From Adiantum capillus-veneris (lineage: Eukaryota; Streptophyta; Polypodiopsida; Polypodiales; Pteridaceae): DNA of 60,000 bases. The stretch spans positions 156,213,545-156,273,544 of the forward strand of contig CM043950.1 in NCBI GenBank assembly GCA_014529385.2, given 5' to 3'. The notes under the pieces were generated by a model. The model saw nothing but the letters and a program-made list of their open reading frames with translations. It had not been told where the DNA came from and did no database searches. Position 1 is the first letter of the stretch. Each line of letters begins with the position of its first letter. Of the stretch, positions 1 through 13,625 are shown piece after piece. A program made the translations under genes and the position numbers.

Positions 1-416
1 GAACTACTGAAGGTTGTATACAAGAGATGAGTATGGTATCTAAATTTTTCTAACATGAAATTTAGAAATTAGTATTCTAAAAGAAGTAGAAAGTTTCTTT
101 CTTGCAGAGCTTTTCAGAAGCTAGGCTTATTGTTTTTTCATTGCTCTCCTCCATGTAATTTTGCCTTTTTACTTGGGTAGGCTCTTAGCCCTTTGGTATA
201 TTTTCTTTTTCCTTTGGTAAATTATCATTTCTACTTCTCTCTCTAAAAGCAAAATGATGTTGTTTAAGGTTGATTTGTTATCGGTTTTGCTTGGTGATGC
301 GTGAATGGATGATAGAGATAAAAGACAGGTTTTTTGTGGTTAGAATGTACATAGATAATTTTGATAAGGTGTATTGCATTAAGATGAGAGATTGAAAACC
401 TCTTGGTGTGCCTCCA
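1..416. other. No gene recognised
   Basis: AT-rich sequence. The reading frames present are short and show no recognisable motif. Nothing in it supports a gene, RNA or element boundary. Confidence 0.5.
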
Positions 417-656
417 TGCCCTAGTCGAGTCACTTTATTCTTAGGATTGACATTATAGTCTTGGATCCATCTCATCTTGAGATGTGATAGGTGATGATAG
501 TGTAAACCCTTGAGACAATCTCTCATGGGAGTATAGTCAATTGTGCCAACAATGTCTCCTATCTTGTCAAGGGAGTTGAAAAGATTATGCCCTAGTTGAG
601 TCACTTGCTTCTTAGGATTGACATTATAGTCTTGGATCCATCTCATCTTGAGATGT
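417..656. repeat. Direct repeat, two ~69-bp units
   Basis: The blocks at 417-485 and 588-656 share about 65 of 69 bases, including ttaggattgacattatagtc. They are 171 bp apart and lie within the copia fragment. The phrase gtcaagggagttg also recurs (about 567 and 663). The simplest reading is a local duplication inside the decaying element. Confidence 0.8.
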
Positions 657-765
657 ATCTTGTCAAGGGAGTTGGAACGATTATGCTAACTAATGTGAAT
701 GGCAGTTCTTTCACACTGGTTGATGCACTTTATGTACAAGGGTTAAAACAGAATTTGCACTTGCA
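417..765 (+). pseudogene. Ty1/copia protease-region fragment
   Basis: Reading the plus strand in changing frames gives CANNVSYLVKGVEKI (about 543-588) and then VNGSSFTLVDALYV (about 694-740). These correspond to the segment just downstream of the protease active site in the copia element at 49.5-54.5 kb, which has CANNASYPVQGVGKI and ANGSSFTLVDALYV. The two parts overlap because a 69-bp block was duplicated inside the fragment. The frame breaks near 760, and no active-site triad is present in the surviving part. This is a copia pol scrap, not a functional gene. Confidence 0.7.
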
Positions 766-890
766 AGTATAGCAAGGATATAGGTATACACATGGATCAA
801 TTTGCATGGACACATTGGTGGACGTGCTCCAGAGGACATTATGTTTGAGTTGGACCATCCTTGGTCTGGGCGCCCGGGAACTGCTGAGCT

Positions 891-1718
891 GCCCAATGTG
901 GACATATCGTTCGATCAAGGTGGGGCTCAGACCACCTTGGCTACAAAGGTAGCATTCATCATCCAGTGTGTGACCAGCCCATGGCCACCCTTTTCAGAGC
1001 ATTCATGAGCTACTAGACAACACTTCTCTAGTAGCCAGGGCAATGGTGGACCAGGCTACAAGATAGAGCCTTCAATGGCCAACCAGATGATTAGTGGCTC
1101 ACTAGTGGCTTTACTACGTCAGCACTAGTAGATATTCTGAGTTGCCAGGGGATACATTGGCTAGATATTTCCAAGTAGCACCAAATATGTGGTGACCGTG
1201 CAATGGCCCTGGATCATGGATATAAATATTATGGATAGCAGAGTATAGGATAGTCTTGAGAGTTTAGTTAGAGTTTTGTGAGTCTTTGGCAACTCCCATG
1301 AGCCCGAGCATTGTTGGGCCGCCCAATGCGGACACATTGATCGATCAAGGTGGGGCTCAGACCACCTTGGCTACAGAGGTAGCATTCATCATCCAGTGTG
1401 TGACCAACCCATTGCCACTATTTTCAGAGCATTCATAAGCTACTAGACAACACTTCTTTAGTAGCCGGGGCGATGGTGGACCAGGCTGCAAGATAGAGCC
1501 TTCAATGGACAGCCAGATGATTAGTGGCTCACTAGTGGCTTTACTAGGTCAACACTAGTAGATATTCTGAGTTGCCAGGGGATACATTGGCTAGATATTT
1601 CCAAGTAGCACCAAATATGTGGTGACCGTGCAATGGCCCTGGATCATGGATATAAATATTATGGATAGCAGAGTATAGGATAGTCTTGAGAGTTTAGTTA
1701 GAGTTTTGTGAGTCTTTT
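891..1718. repeat. Tandem duplication, two 398-bp units, period 430
   Basis: The units at 891-1288 and 1321-1718 are equal in length and nearly identical over their whole span. Both start gcccaatg and end gttttgtgagtcttt, and each contains a tataaatatta motif. A 32-bp spacer separates them. The equal length and TATA-like motif would fit two LTR-like copies, but no internal domain or primer-binding site lies between them, so a segmental tandem duplication of LTR-derived sequence is the safer call. Confidence 0.75.
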
Positions 1719-1808
1719 CATAGCGTGACCACTCTGTGTGTCACAATCTAGAGTACTCACCTTGCACTCTTGGAAACTAGCCTTGGAGCACTCCACCTTG
1801 GTTGTCTG

Positions 1809-2614
<806 letters not shown>

Positions 2615-3198
2615 GGGGCATGTAAGCCTTGTGGTCTAGTTACATTGTGGTTTTGAGTTGTTTCTTGTACCCTTGTACCCTTGCACCCACTGCACTCTCC
2701 ATTGCACCACAAACTTTACATCCCCATTGCCTCTACATCCCCATTGTACCTTGTTTTGTAGCCGTGGATTGGACAGAGTTGGCTACAACTAGGATAGTAT
2801 TGTGGGGTCATTTGGTTATGTACAGGGTGTTGCCTTGGAGGGCTTGTGGTTGTCTAGTATACTGTTTCAGTTCTTGTTCAGTTCATTATTTAGTTCTATT
2901 TTCATGTTTTTGCATTGTTTGTTGGTTTTGAACTATCTTGTGAGTCCACATGCATTTGCATCCAGAACACCCCACCACTAGAGAGCAATGTGCACCATTT
3001 TCATCTACAACTGATCCCATTTTTGGCCCGCCTGGTGGGATTGCTCTGTAGGGCTTTTGCAAGCCAGCCTAGGAAGTTAGAATGAGGCAAGACAATAGTG
3101 TGGCCACATTCTAGGGTGCCATATGCATCTTAGTTGCGCTGACCCCCTACCCTAAATTTTAGCCTAAAATTTAGGAAACCTTGTTTTTGCATCTATGC
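2615..3198. other. No gene recognised
   Basis: A plus-strand frame at 2629-2931 is open but rich in Cys, Leu and Val with no motif or neighbour support, so I do not call it. The last part (about 3000-3198) could be untranslated leader of the gag remnant that follows. Confidence 0.4.
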
Positions 3199-3922
3199 AT
3201 GCCTGTTACTCGCTTTAAGTCTAGTGGAGCACGTCTAAGTCACTTTGGCAAAGTTGTGGGATGAACCATGAAGATGATTATATGATGAATATTCCCTCCA
3301 CCCTGGAGGTATTGGCCAACAAGTGGTATAGTCAGCTTGTAGAGGTCCACTTTGCCGACTGGAATGCCCTCAAAGCGGCCTTCATTGTTGCTGAGTTTCA
3401 ACCGGGTGACTATTAGGATAAGGCCTTGGACTAGCTAGACAGCTTGGAGTTGGGTCTTGGGGAAACTTTTGTAGCCACAATATGCCAACAACCGAGAGAT
3501 TTTATGATCAAGAAGAAGGTGAAGAATGCATTTCCTGCTTCGACTCAACAGAATCTTTGAGAAACCTTGCGGGCTAAATCTACCATGGATGATTTTGTTG
3601 CGGCTACCATAAGATAAAAAATGCAAGACTATAATTTTTGAGCACACCTTGTAACTCTTTGCCCACTGTTCTGATGAATGACCCTACTACTCACACCCTC
3701 TTGGCTCGCAAAAGAGAGTTAGAAACCCTTAAGCTGCAGAGCACACTACAAGATGAAAAGACATCAATAGCAACAAGGGTGGGGTCTTCTCAATAGACAG
3801 ATATGGTGGCCCAAGTCAATAGAGAGCTAGAATAGCTGAAGGCATAGCAAGAGTCTAGTGCCCAAGTATGGTGCAAAAATTAAAGTAACCCCAGCCACCC
3901 ACCTCAAGAATTCCCCACGATG
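3199..3922 (+). pseudogene. Gypsy-type gag remnant, 5' half
   Basis: Starts MPVTRFKSSGARLSHFG at 3199, an N-terminus of the kind seen in plant gypsy gag proteins. It continues through gag-like text (LANKWYSQLVEVHFADWNAL, about 3312-3371) and a charged helical stretch (LLARKRELETLKLQ, about 3700-3740), with several in-frame stops and frame changes. The 3' half of the same gene resumes at 9344, beyond the inserted LTR element. Joining the sides places the insertion just before a zinc-knuckle-like segment. No function should be expected. Confidence 0.65.
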
Positions 3923-3927
3923 GTCCA

Positions 3928-4858
3928 TGCTGACAGCTGGGTCAATAGCACGGCATAACTCAACAAAGCCTTATTTTTTGAGAGTTATGGAATGTTGAGG
4001 ATTCTTGTTATAAATATCATTTTTAATAAGTAGGTAGTCTAGTTGCAGAAGTCAAGGTGCGATGGCACTTCCAGATTGTAAATACCAAGCCATTTGACCC
4101 CTCAAACTCTATTTTTGATTAACCTAAGGTAGCCTTAGTATATAAGGTACCTAGGTCACTTTTGTAAAAACAACTTAATCATAATTGAAGTTTAGTGTTG
4201 CCGTCTACTATGTGTGAGAGACGAAGAGAGGGAGTGTAGCTTCATCCTGACGCAACTCCCTGCTTGTTCATCACATTGTGGATCTGTCTGCATCATTGTT
4301 GTAGCCTTGAGGAGAGCTACGTGACAACACCAAGCATTCCTCACAAAACAATGCGAACATGTCTATGAGCTATTTGTGGCTTTAATTGTATCAAACGATG
4401 TCTATTTTATGCATGCAAGTAGTCATTAGAATCATGGAAACATAAGCTACACATCGGTACTCATAAATTTCCGTTTCGGGCACTTTCAAAATTTTCCTCT
4501 GTCTTTATATGCGTTTTCCGCAGATGGGTCTAGAGCTAGGGGTTTGAGTGTAGAGGCTTTGGGACAGGTGTATCCTAGCAAGGGCATGGTGTTCCTTAAG
4601 TTTTGTATGATTCTGGCATGATTTGATGGGTTTCCTTCCGTTTGTGTGTATGTGGATAGATGGTGTACTTGAGAGTAGTGAGATTATAGATTGTGGGTGG
4701 CCTTCCAGAGTGTTGTATGTGTAGGATGGTCTCAGCTTGACAAGCTAAAGAGATTTCCTCCGTGTGCCTATCGTGTCATCTGTGTCCCCGATTGACATTA
4801 TGTTTATCTAGGTTGTGTTGCATGCACTTTATGGGTGGTGTGATTCGATTCCACAACA
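3928..4858 (+). repeat. 5' LTR of the non-autonomous element
   Basis: 931 bp, starting TGCTGAC (TGTTGAC in the 3' LTR) and ending CCACAACA. A TATA-like tatataagg at about 4139 lies before the likely transcript start. It ends directly before the primer-binding-like sequence. Confidence 0.92.
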
Positions 4859-4876
4859 TTGGCGCTGCTACTAAGA
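4859..4876 (+). other. Primer-binding-like site
   Basis: ttggcgctgctactaag follows the 5' LTR directly. The TGGCGC start is common to primer sites of plant gypsy-type elements. I cannot name the tRNA with certainty. Confidence 0.6.
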
Positions 4877-5405
4877 ATACAAGGACTTAGGGTAGGTATT
4901 CCTACTAACACTCGTGTGATGGTTGCTTGCTTAGTTTTGGCCTAAAGAAAGAATTTTTCTTAAGTGGATCTGGAAGAGGTTATTCCAAGATCAAGTGGAT
5001 AGTCAGGAAGCATGTGTCTTGCCGAGGGTTTGCGACTAGGTAGATTTAGATAGGATTTGTAGATTAGAGTAGTTGTTGGTGGTTGAGAGTTTTGTGAGGT
5101 GATAAAAGTGTTTTCTAGTTCACGTATAACATTGAAGCATTTTTATGCTCATAGATGCAAAACCCTAGATGATTTTTAGGATTAGATTTAGATTAGTGAT
5201 CTGATTCTGATCTAGAGCTATTCATCATTGATTTATTTGCTAAAGTGCTTGTTTGCATTCACAATCTCTAAAAAGTCTACTTTTGAGGACAAAAATGCAA
5301 TAAAAAGAGTTTTGTTGACATTTTTGTATGGCTGATTGGTGCTGAGCATATAAGAGGGCATGTGCAAGGATTCTATGTATAGAAATTGGAATTCTGTAAA
5401 TTTGG

Positions 5406-6985
5406 ACATTATACGCGTACAATGTGTCAAGGGGCATCTGGAGACCAAATCTAAAAAATTTGTTTACACCAATGTGGTGAGAAAGGGGGTTTTACCCTAA
5501 GTACACATTGAGACTAGAGTTTTGACCAACTCTTGATGCCCAAAAGACAAAAGACGGAGTATCAAAAATGGGAAAATAGAAAAACTTGTGATTCCGAGCA
5601 TATTTTTGCATGAAAATTGGTAGAAGTGCTTGAAATCTAGTGCTAGAGACTTGGGGATACCTGTGAATGAATTCTGTCCAAAAATTCACCAGCAGATATC
5701 ACACACGTATAATGTCTAAAGGGTGATTCTGGCAACCAAAATGAAGTTTTGACATTATACCCATCTTCTGCATATTGTGTTGAGCACATACACCAAATCT
5801 CATTTCATTTGGACATATAGATTGAGAGTTAAGGGGATTTTACTCTTTTTGAGGTGATTTCCTTATCAAAAACTGATGATTTTGAGCAATTTTGACATCC
5901 AAAATTTGCTGTGAGCATATATTCTTGTTGTACACATCAAGGAGTACCTTGGGTAGAAATAGAAGTCCATTCTGACCACCTAGACATCATACACGTATAA
6001 TGTCTTAGAGACCAGATCTGGGGCTAAAAGGTACAATTGAGTGCACCCTTGTGATGTACAGCATTTAAGAAACATATAGGCCAAATTTCATCAAATTTGA
6101 AGCATTTTTGGACTTGCAAAGACGATAAGACGCATCTAGGCAAGTGAATGCTTGTATTTGCCATAACTTGCACAAAGATTGGTCAAATTGCATTCTGAAA
6201 CTTTCTATGAGTTGCCAGTATAGAGATGAACCTTTGGAGTGAAATTCACTTCATTCTGACCAGCTCAACATTATACGCATATAATGTGTAAAGGCCAATT
6301 TTAGAGACCAAAATTGAAATCTGAGCATACCAAGTGTTAAGCACCACAAGACAAGCTCACATACCAAATTCTATCAAAATCTGAGCACATAGACATTATA
6401 CGTGTATAATGTCTCATGCCAAGATCTGAAAGTCAAATTTCACTTTTGACCACATAGGAGGGTTGGAAATGATGATTTAAGCCTGTTTGCAAAATTTCAT
6501 GTCATTCTGAGCCAAAAGACATCATACGCTTATGATGTCTCACAGACCAATCTGGGTCAAAACAAACATTTGGGCATACCTCAATGTCCTAGAGCATAAA
6601 AGAAGTCCCTAGCCATATTTTGATTGAATTTGGAGCTCATTTGAGCTTGTAAAGGCCAGAAAACAGATTTGGACAGATTGATGTTTGTATTGATCATAAC
6701 TTGCTCAAAAAATGTCCAAATTGAATTTTGAAAGTTGCTAAGAGTTACTTGAGTAATAAGGAGTCACTAGAACAGAAGTCACTTCATTCTGCCACAAAAG
6801 ACACTTTTGGCTTAGTAAACCTTCCTGGGAATTTACAGACAACCTAATAGAAAAAGGATGATAGACTTGTCTAAAAGTGCCAGAATCACAAATTGAGACT
6901 TGCAATGGGTAGAAGACATCAAGGGGAGTCTACAGTTTAAGTTTTGGAGAATATGAGTCAGGAGACATTATACGCATATAAAGTC
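5406..6985. repeat. Series of eight related palindromes
   Basis: A 20-22 bp palindromic motif with consensus acattatacgcgtataatgt recurs at 5406-5425, 5696-5716 (5' half degenerate), 5751-5760 (half only), 5983-6004, 6268-6287, 6392-6413, 6518-6539 and 6964-6985. Flanking phrases recur as well (tcattctgacca before it, and forms of agaccaaatctg after it). The whole tract therefore looks like a diverged tandem array with units of roughly 120-450 bp. In one phase both strands read TLYAYNV-like peptides, so a decayed coding repeat cannot be excluded. Confidence 0.85.
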
Positions 6986-7193
6986 TCCAAGGATAGGTTG
7001 AGTTAGAAAAAACTGTTTTGGCCATAACTTGAGCTTTCAGTATCAGATTTAGAAACTTTATTTTTTAATCAAAACAAAGCTCTAGAATAGATCTACAAGT
7101 TTCACTGTCCACCTTGAACAAAGATTCATTCATTTTTGGTCAGCAATTGAAAAAACATCCTTTAAGGCCTCAAAATTCATCCGGAAGTTAGGG

Positions 7194-8343
<1,150 letters not shown>

Positions 8344-8407
8344 CAAAACAACAACAAAGACCTCACCGACATCCACAACCAGGTCATGTAAGGGATGACA
8401 TGAATTT

Positions 8408-8419
8408 GGAGGGGTGGAG
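8408..8419 (+). other. Polypurine tract
   Basis: ggaggggtggag directly precedes the TGTTGACC start of the 3' LTR, the position required for plus-strand priming. Confidence 0.9.
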
Positions 8420-9343
8420 TGTTGACCAATGGGTCAACAACACGACATAACTCAACAAAGCCTTATTTTTTGAGAGTTATGGAATGCTAGGATTATGGTT
8501 ATAAACATCATTTGTAATAAATAGGTAGTCTAGCTGGAGAAGCCAAGGTGCAATGGAACTTCTAGATTGTAAATACCAAGCCATTTGACCCCTCAAAATC
8601 TATTTTTGATTAACCTAAGGTAGCCATAGTATATAAGGTACCTAGGTCAATTTTGTAAAAACAACTTAATCATAATTGAAGTTTAGCGCTACCGTCTACT
8701 TTGTGTGAGAGAGGAAGAGAGAGAGTTTAGCTTCATCTTGACACAACTCTCCGCTCATTCATCACATTGTAGACTCGATTGCACCATTGCTGTAGCTTCG
8801 AGGAGAGCTACGTGACAATGCCAAGAATTCCTCACGGAATGGAGCGAACACACTCATGCATCTACTAGCTATTTGCGGCTGTAAGTGTATTAAATGATGT
8901 CTGTTTTTTGCATGCAAGTAGTCATTAAAATCGCGGCAACATAAGCTACACATAGGTACTCATAGATTTCAATTTTGGGCACTTTCAGAATTTTGCTCTA
9001 TCTTTATACGTGTTTTTCGTAAATGGGTCTAGAGCTAGGGTTTTGAGTGTAAAGGATTTGGGATAGGTGTATCCTAGTGAGGGGATGGTGTTCCTTAAGT
9101 TTCGTATGATTTTGGCATGATTTGATGGGTTTCCTTCCGTTTGTGTGTATGTGGGTAGATGGTGTAGTTGAGAGCAGTGAGATTCTAAATTGTGATCTAG
9201 TTGGCCTTCCAGAGAGTTGTATGTATAGGATGGTCTCAGCCTGACAAGCTAAAGAGATTTCCTCTACGTGCCTATCATGTCATTTTTGTCCTCGATTGAC
9301 GTTATGTTGATCTAGGTTGGTGGTGTGATTCGCTCCTGCAACA
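8420..9343 (+). repeat. 3' LTR of the non-autonomous element
   Basis: 924 bp, TGTTGACC to CTGCAACA, colinear with the 5' LTR. A tatataagg motif lies at about 8629. It is followed at once by the GTCCA target duplicate and then by the resumed gag remnant. Confidence 0.93.
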
Positions 9344-10690
9344 GTCCACTGTAAGTTGTATGGTAAAGTAGTTCATGAAGCTAAGGATTGCTACCATTGG
9401 CTGAAGGGTGTCCACCATCTACACCAAAATGTGGCCTCGCCCATGCACATGAGCACCGCTTCAATGGGCCCCTTCGCTGGTTCACCTTGGGCTACCCACT
9501 TAGGCCCTAGTACATCCCCACCATTATTACCATCCCCAACTATACCTACTATGTCCCCCTATGGTAAAATTTTATACAAAGCTTCTATACCACTCCGAGC
9601 CCAGACCAGGTTTCTACTCCAATGGCACCTTGCCCTCGACGCCCCACAACCCCTTGGGTAGCCGGCTAAGTGGTCATGTGCTATAGGTGTGGTGAATATG
9701 GTCTCAAATGCAAATGCCAAAGATCACTACACAAGAGATTTCCCAAAGCAACGTCCGTCTTCTTCTCTCAACATGATCTCGGTATGTTCTCTGCTTGCTT
9801 CAAAGGAGCCCACTATATCCAATTTTCCCTCACCATCCACTCATGTCCTCACTCCTCACTCTCCACCTTCACCTGCTACTTTGTCTCAAGAAATATGAGG
9901 CACTACTGGAGTACTCAAAAGAGCTCAAAGAATAGCCCAAAACCTTCCTTTCCCATAGAAAATCCTCTGCCTACAAGAAACCCTAAGGAGTTACCTTGAT
10001 TGCAGTTGATAGTGGAAGAAGAGATAGAGCTGCATACAGTTATGATATCGGCATTGGAGCAAGCCTACACCAAAACCCTACATGGCATGGAAACCCAAGC
10101 TCTACCACAAGGAAGGCTACTTAGGTTAACTTTATTGCCATCTGAGGAGATTCTGAAGACCACCTACAAAAGCATCTCATTGTACGAACTTCTCCAAATA
10201 GACCCTACCTTTAGGGGTGACCTTCTCAAGATAATCCAAGATCTCTACCCCTCATGGACAAAAAGTGGCAGGCACATGCCAACACTTTCTTTTGAAGAGT
10301 CATACATGATTTCCTACCCATCACCACCCCTCTTTGTCTACAAGAGTCCTCGCCTCACAGTGTCCATTTATGGCCAACAATTTACAGGTGTCATTGTGGA
10401 TGGTGGCTCAGGTATTAACCTCATGCCAAAGTTCACAATGTGATAGCTTGGCTTGGTGCCCACTAAGGCTTCCACTTTTATTGTCACTTTGGCTGACCAA
10501 CGCAAAGTCTGGCCAATAGCCGGGGTGGTGGAACAAGTACCCATGGTGGTAGAAGGCATTTTTGGCTAGATTTTGTGGTGGTCCAATTATCAAAAGTAGA
10601 TGGAGGCTTCCCTCTTCTGATTGGTAGGCCTTGGTGCTACAAACGGGAGCGCGATGTCTCTGTGAAATATACAAATAGTGCACAATCAAA
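9344..10690 (+). pseudogene. Gypsy-type gag-protease remnant, 3' half
   Basis: Continues the gene broken at 3922. The first residues, CKLYGKVVHEAKDC, have the spacing of a CCHC knuckle (C-x2-C-x4-H-x4-C) with the second Cys replaced by Tyr. A Pro/Ser-rich linker and a second Cys-rich segment (CYRCGEYG, about 9678) follow. The frame at 10000-10443 ends with a retropepsin active-site region, FTGVIVDGGSGINLMP (about 10382-10430). After a stop, LVPTKASTFIVTLADQRKVW (10450-10511) and FPLLIGRPW-like text continue the protease domain in broken frames. The DGGSG-type protease is familiar from Tat/Ogre-like plant elements. Several stops make it a pseudogene. Confidence 0.75.
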
Positions 10691-11526
10691 AATATAATCT
10701 ACAAATCCACATACGTGGATAATCGAATATGCATAGAATCCATAGCAGTCTCATACGAGAGAGGTAGAGCATGGGAGAAAGAGAGAAAGCACGTGTAGAC
10801 GTACCTCCTAGAGCAGAGTGCTATGCCGGCATGGCAAGAGAGTAGAGAGAAGAGGAGAAGAATAAACACAGGCGCTGGGTGCAATCTTCCCCCATGCAAG
10901 AGTGACCATTTTCCTCTTGCACGTATTTACTTTATAGATTTCTTGAATGGTCAAAGTGAGTAGAAACTGGCCGGTCGGTCATAAATGGCCAAAGCTCATA
11001 AAAGAGCACTTGAATAATAAAATGTACATACAATATCTATCTGTTCGCATAGGCCTAGCTTGGTTAATCCTTTTCCACCTGTTAACTGCAATAAATACAA
11101 AATAAACAATTCCATTATATACCTCTCCATTGGAAATCAACTGTCATCAGTTGCAACGTATGAATCTGCAAATGATATTGGTAAAAAACAGTGATTAGTA
11201 TTTTATGTTAGGAACATATCAAAATTTTTTATTAAACTAGACTATGTTGTTTGTCATAAAATCTAATATCTAACCAACCCAAATGATTTTCTCATATTAA
11301 ACTGATCATTTAATGTGGGATAATAAACGAGAACAAGGGTTAGAATATAGATATGTGCTTTCAGATCTATCTCAACATGGGACCAATGGTAAAAGGGGTC
11401 CAAATGAGAGATGGTCTATCAAAGAGCAAGGCTAGATAATGGACCTTAAAGACCTTAGGGTTAGCTTCATTAGAGACCTCCAAAGGTTAGTGTTAAAAAG
11501 TGCTTTGACCTTAGGAAAGCTAGGGC
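10691..11526. other. No gene recognised
   Basis: AT-rich spacer with purine-rich stretches (about 10760-10870). I see no conserved motif. The left end of the copia LTR that finishes at 12872 could lie here, but I found no second LTR copy to fix it. Confidence 0.4.
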
Positions 11527-11765
11527 TGAGCTTGAGGTGGGAACCCGGCCCAAGCTTGAGGTGCTTGTCGTGCTTGATGACTAAGATTCTTGAGGTGCTT
11601 GATGACTCAGATGCTTGAGGTGCTTGATGATTGAGATGCTTGAGGTGCTTGTCATGCTTGAGATGCTAGGGTTGTACTTGAGGTGGGAAGCCAGCCCAAG
11701 CTTGAGGGGCTGAAGGGCAAAGATTGTGATGGGAACCGGGCGCAAGGTTGAGGGGCTTGAGGTGT
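11527..11765. repeat. Minisatellite-like tract, ttgaggtgcttgatgact units
   Basis: Irregular copies of a roughly 25-bp phrase built on gatgcttgaggtgcttgatg run from about 11527 to 11680. Related cccaagcttgaggggct phrases follow to 11765. The units are imperfect, so this is an old tandem array. Confidence 0.7.
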
Positions 11766-12000
11766 CAAAACGTCTACAAGTATCCATACAAGGAGGGGGT
11801 GAACCCTACAAATTGGGAGCATGAGAGAGAACACATACACCCTCACTCAAGGCAAACCTAGACCAAGGAGGCAGCAAGGACACATGTCAACTTCCTCCTC
11901 ATGTTGCCCTCATGGTGTGCCTAAAGCCTATTGGTTGGCCTCCCAAGGGATCCAATGATAAATTAGTTAATATAATTAATTATTTTAGCATTTATCAAGT

Positions 12001-12872
12001 CCTCTCTCTCAAAGGGGAAAGGGGGACACTTGTCCCAAGGCTACCCTTGTTGCTTGATATGCCCCTCCATGTGATTGGCTAGGCCTAGAGAGGTCCAATG
12101 ATCTTCAATCATGAGCTACAAGGGGGGGTCGACCAAAGCAAGGTAGGGGGTTTCTTGAGGGGTATACTCTCCCACGCACACTCACACACAAACTCTCATT
12201 GTGTGAAGTGCAAAGGGAAAGATCTCCATCTCCTTCTCCAAGCTAGTAGAGAAGTTGAGAGCTTACACCAACACTCTTGACTATGGAATGCAAATCCAAC
12301 CAAGAGACGTGCTTCAATGCTTAAGCTTGGCATCTTCTCCTTCTTCATTACTATGCTATTATGTATGTTAGCAAAAAGAGTGATGATAAGTGAAGAACTA
12401 ATTCTTTCTCCTTTGAAATGTTTCTTCTTCCTCTTCCCTACCCTCATTTCCCGCTAGATCTCTCCACCTTTGAAGGTGTTTGAGGACTTGCGATTGAGGC
12501 TTGGGATAGTTAATGGTTTCCACAAAGTTTATGTTATGCTCATGATGCATGAATTTTTTCATCTTGATTGCATCACCTAGGTCATGAGGAGAACAAAAAT
12601 TGTATTTTACCAATTCTCTCTTGATGGGAGAAATTATAATACAAATGGCTATTGGAGGGGAAACCGGCTCCACATAAATCTTGTCGTCAACTTTTGTCAT
12701 GTTCTCTAAACTCTCTCTCTTGCAAAAGTATTGTTCATGCCAAGTTAGATAAATGCTATGTTTATGTTGTTACCATCAATTAAGTTCACCCTCTATGCTC
12801 ACAAAATAATTTCACAGAAGTTCTTTTCCTAATTTCTACTACTCTCAAAATTAATAGGCCATTTCCATTACA
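12001..12872 (+). mobile_element. 3' part of a copia 5' LTR, left edge unknown
   Basis: The right edge is set by ...ccattaca at 12872, directly before a copia primer-binding site. The left edge cannot be placed without a second copy, so the start given is arbitrary. A retroelement leader (12886-13286, no motif) and a gag start follow. The element is cut at 13481 by insertion of another copia element. Confidence 0.5.
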
Positions 12873-12873
12873 T

Positions 12874-12885
12874 TGGTATCAGAGC
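12874..12885 (+). other. Copia primer-binding site (initiator tRNA-Met type)
   Basis: tggtatcagagc matches the 3' end complement of plant initiator methionine tRNA, the standard copia primer site. It is one base after an LTR end in CA. Confidence 0.92.
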
Positions 12886-13286
12886 ATTTGGTTTCTCTTT
12901 TCTTGCTTAAGAAGAGAGGTCCTTAAGTAGACTATGAATGATTGATTTTGTTAATTATATTACGGTAAGTGGGATTGGGATCTATTATTGATTTTGTTGA
13001 GCCCACTATGTGGAATATGGTGCACACCTCGGGAGCTTTGGACTTAATAATGGGGTCTTTTTAGACTTGTCTACGTCTTTACCATTATTGAGCCATAAGA
13101 AGTCGAAAAGGAGCTAGCCCTCATCAATTCTGCAATATTAGACCCACTCCACTACTCTCTATAATTAACCACTTCAAGCCGTGGGTGTAGATAGTTAAGT
13201 GCCTATTTTAAAAGGGTAAGAGGAGTAGCAACTAATGTTTTGAATTTCCAAAGCATACACTAAGTAAGTACACAAGTTTTGTTAAT

Positions 13287-13469
13287 ATGGTTGAAAATAA
13301 CCAAGAGAGTAGAATGAACATTGATAACTTTGATTTTGCATATGAAGGTGCTAGTGATGATGCCCCCATGTTTGCCAATTATCTTGTTACTAGGGCTTTG
13401 CAAGCCAAATTTACTCCACAACTTCGCGCTTATGGGATTTACCTTCCTCTCCAAGAGGAGAGAGCTTAG
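13287..13469 (+). pseudogene. Gag N-terminal fragment of an interrupted copia element
   Basis: Starts MVENNQESRMNIDNFDF about 400 bases after the primer site, the right place for a gag start. It runs 60 codons to a TAG twelve bases before the next element's LTR at 13481. The text has gag-like composition (acidic start, then VTRALQAKFTPQLRAYGIY), but I cannot match a specific family. Nothing of its pol is seen before or after the insertion. Confidence 0.45.
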
Positions 13470-13480
13470 GAGGCCTCTTG

Positions 13481-13564
13481 TGTTAGGAAAAAGGACGTAG
13501 CTAAATAGATAATTGAGTAGATTACTTAATGGAGAGACACAGATTTACATACACGAGATTATAG

Positions 13565-13625
<61 letters not shown>

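Noticed and set aside
2629-2931. 100-codon plus-strand frame after the solo LTR
   Set aside because: Cys/Leu/Val-rich, no motif, no splice or promoter support.
5406-6985. Similarity of the palindromes to recombinase sites such as loxP
   Set aside because: The tatacg/cgtata core recalls loxP, but arms, spacer and length differ, the site is repeated with variation, and no recombinase gene is near.
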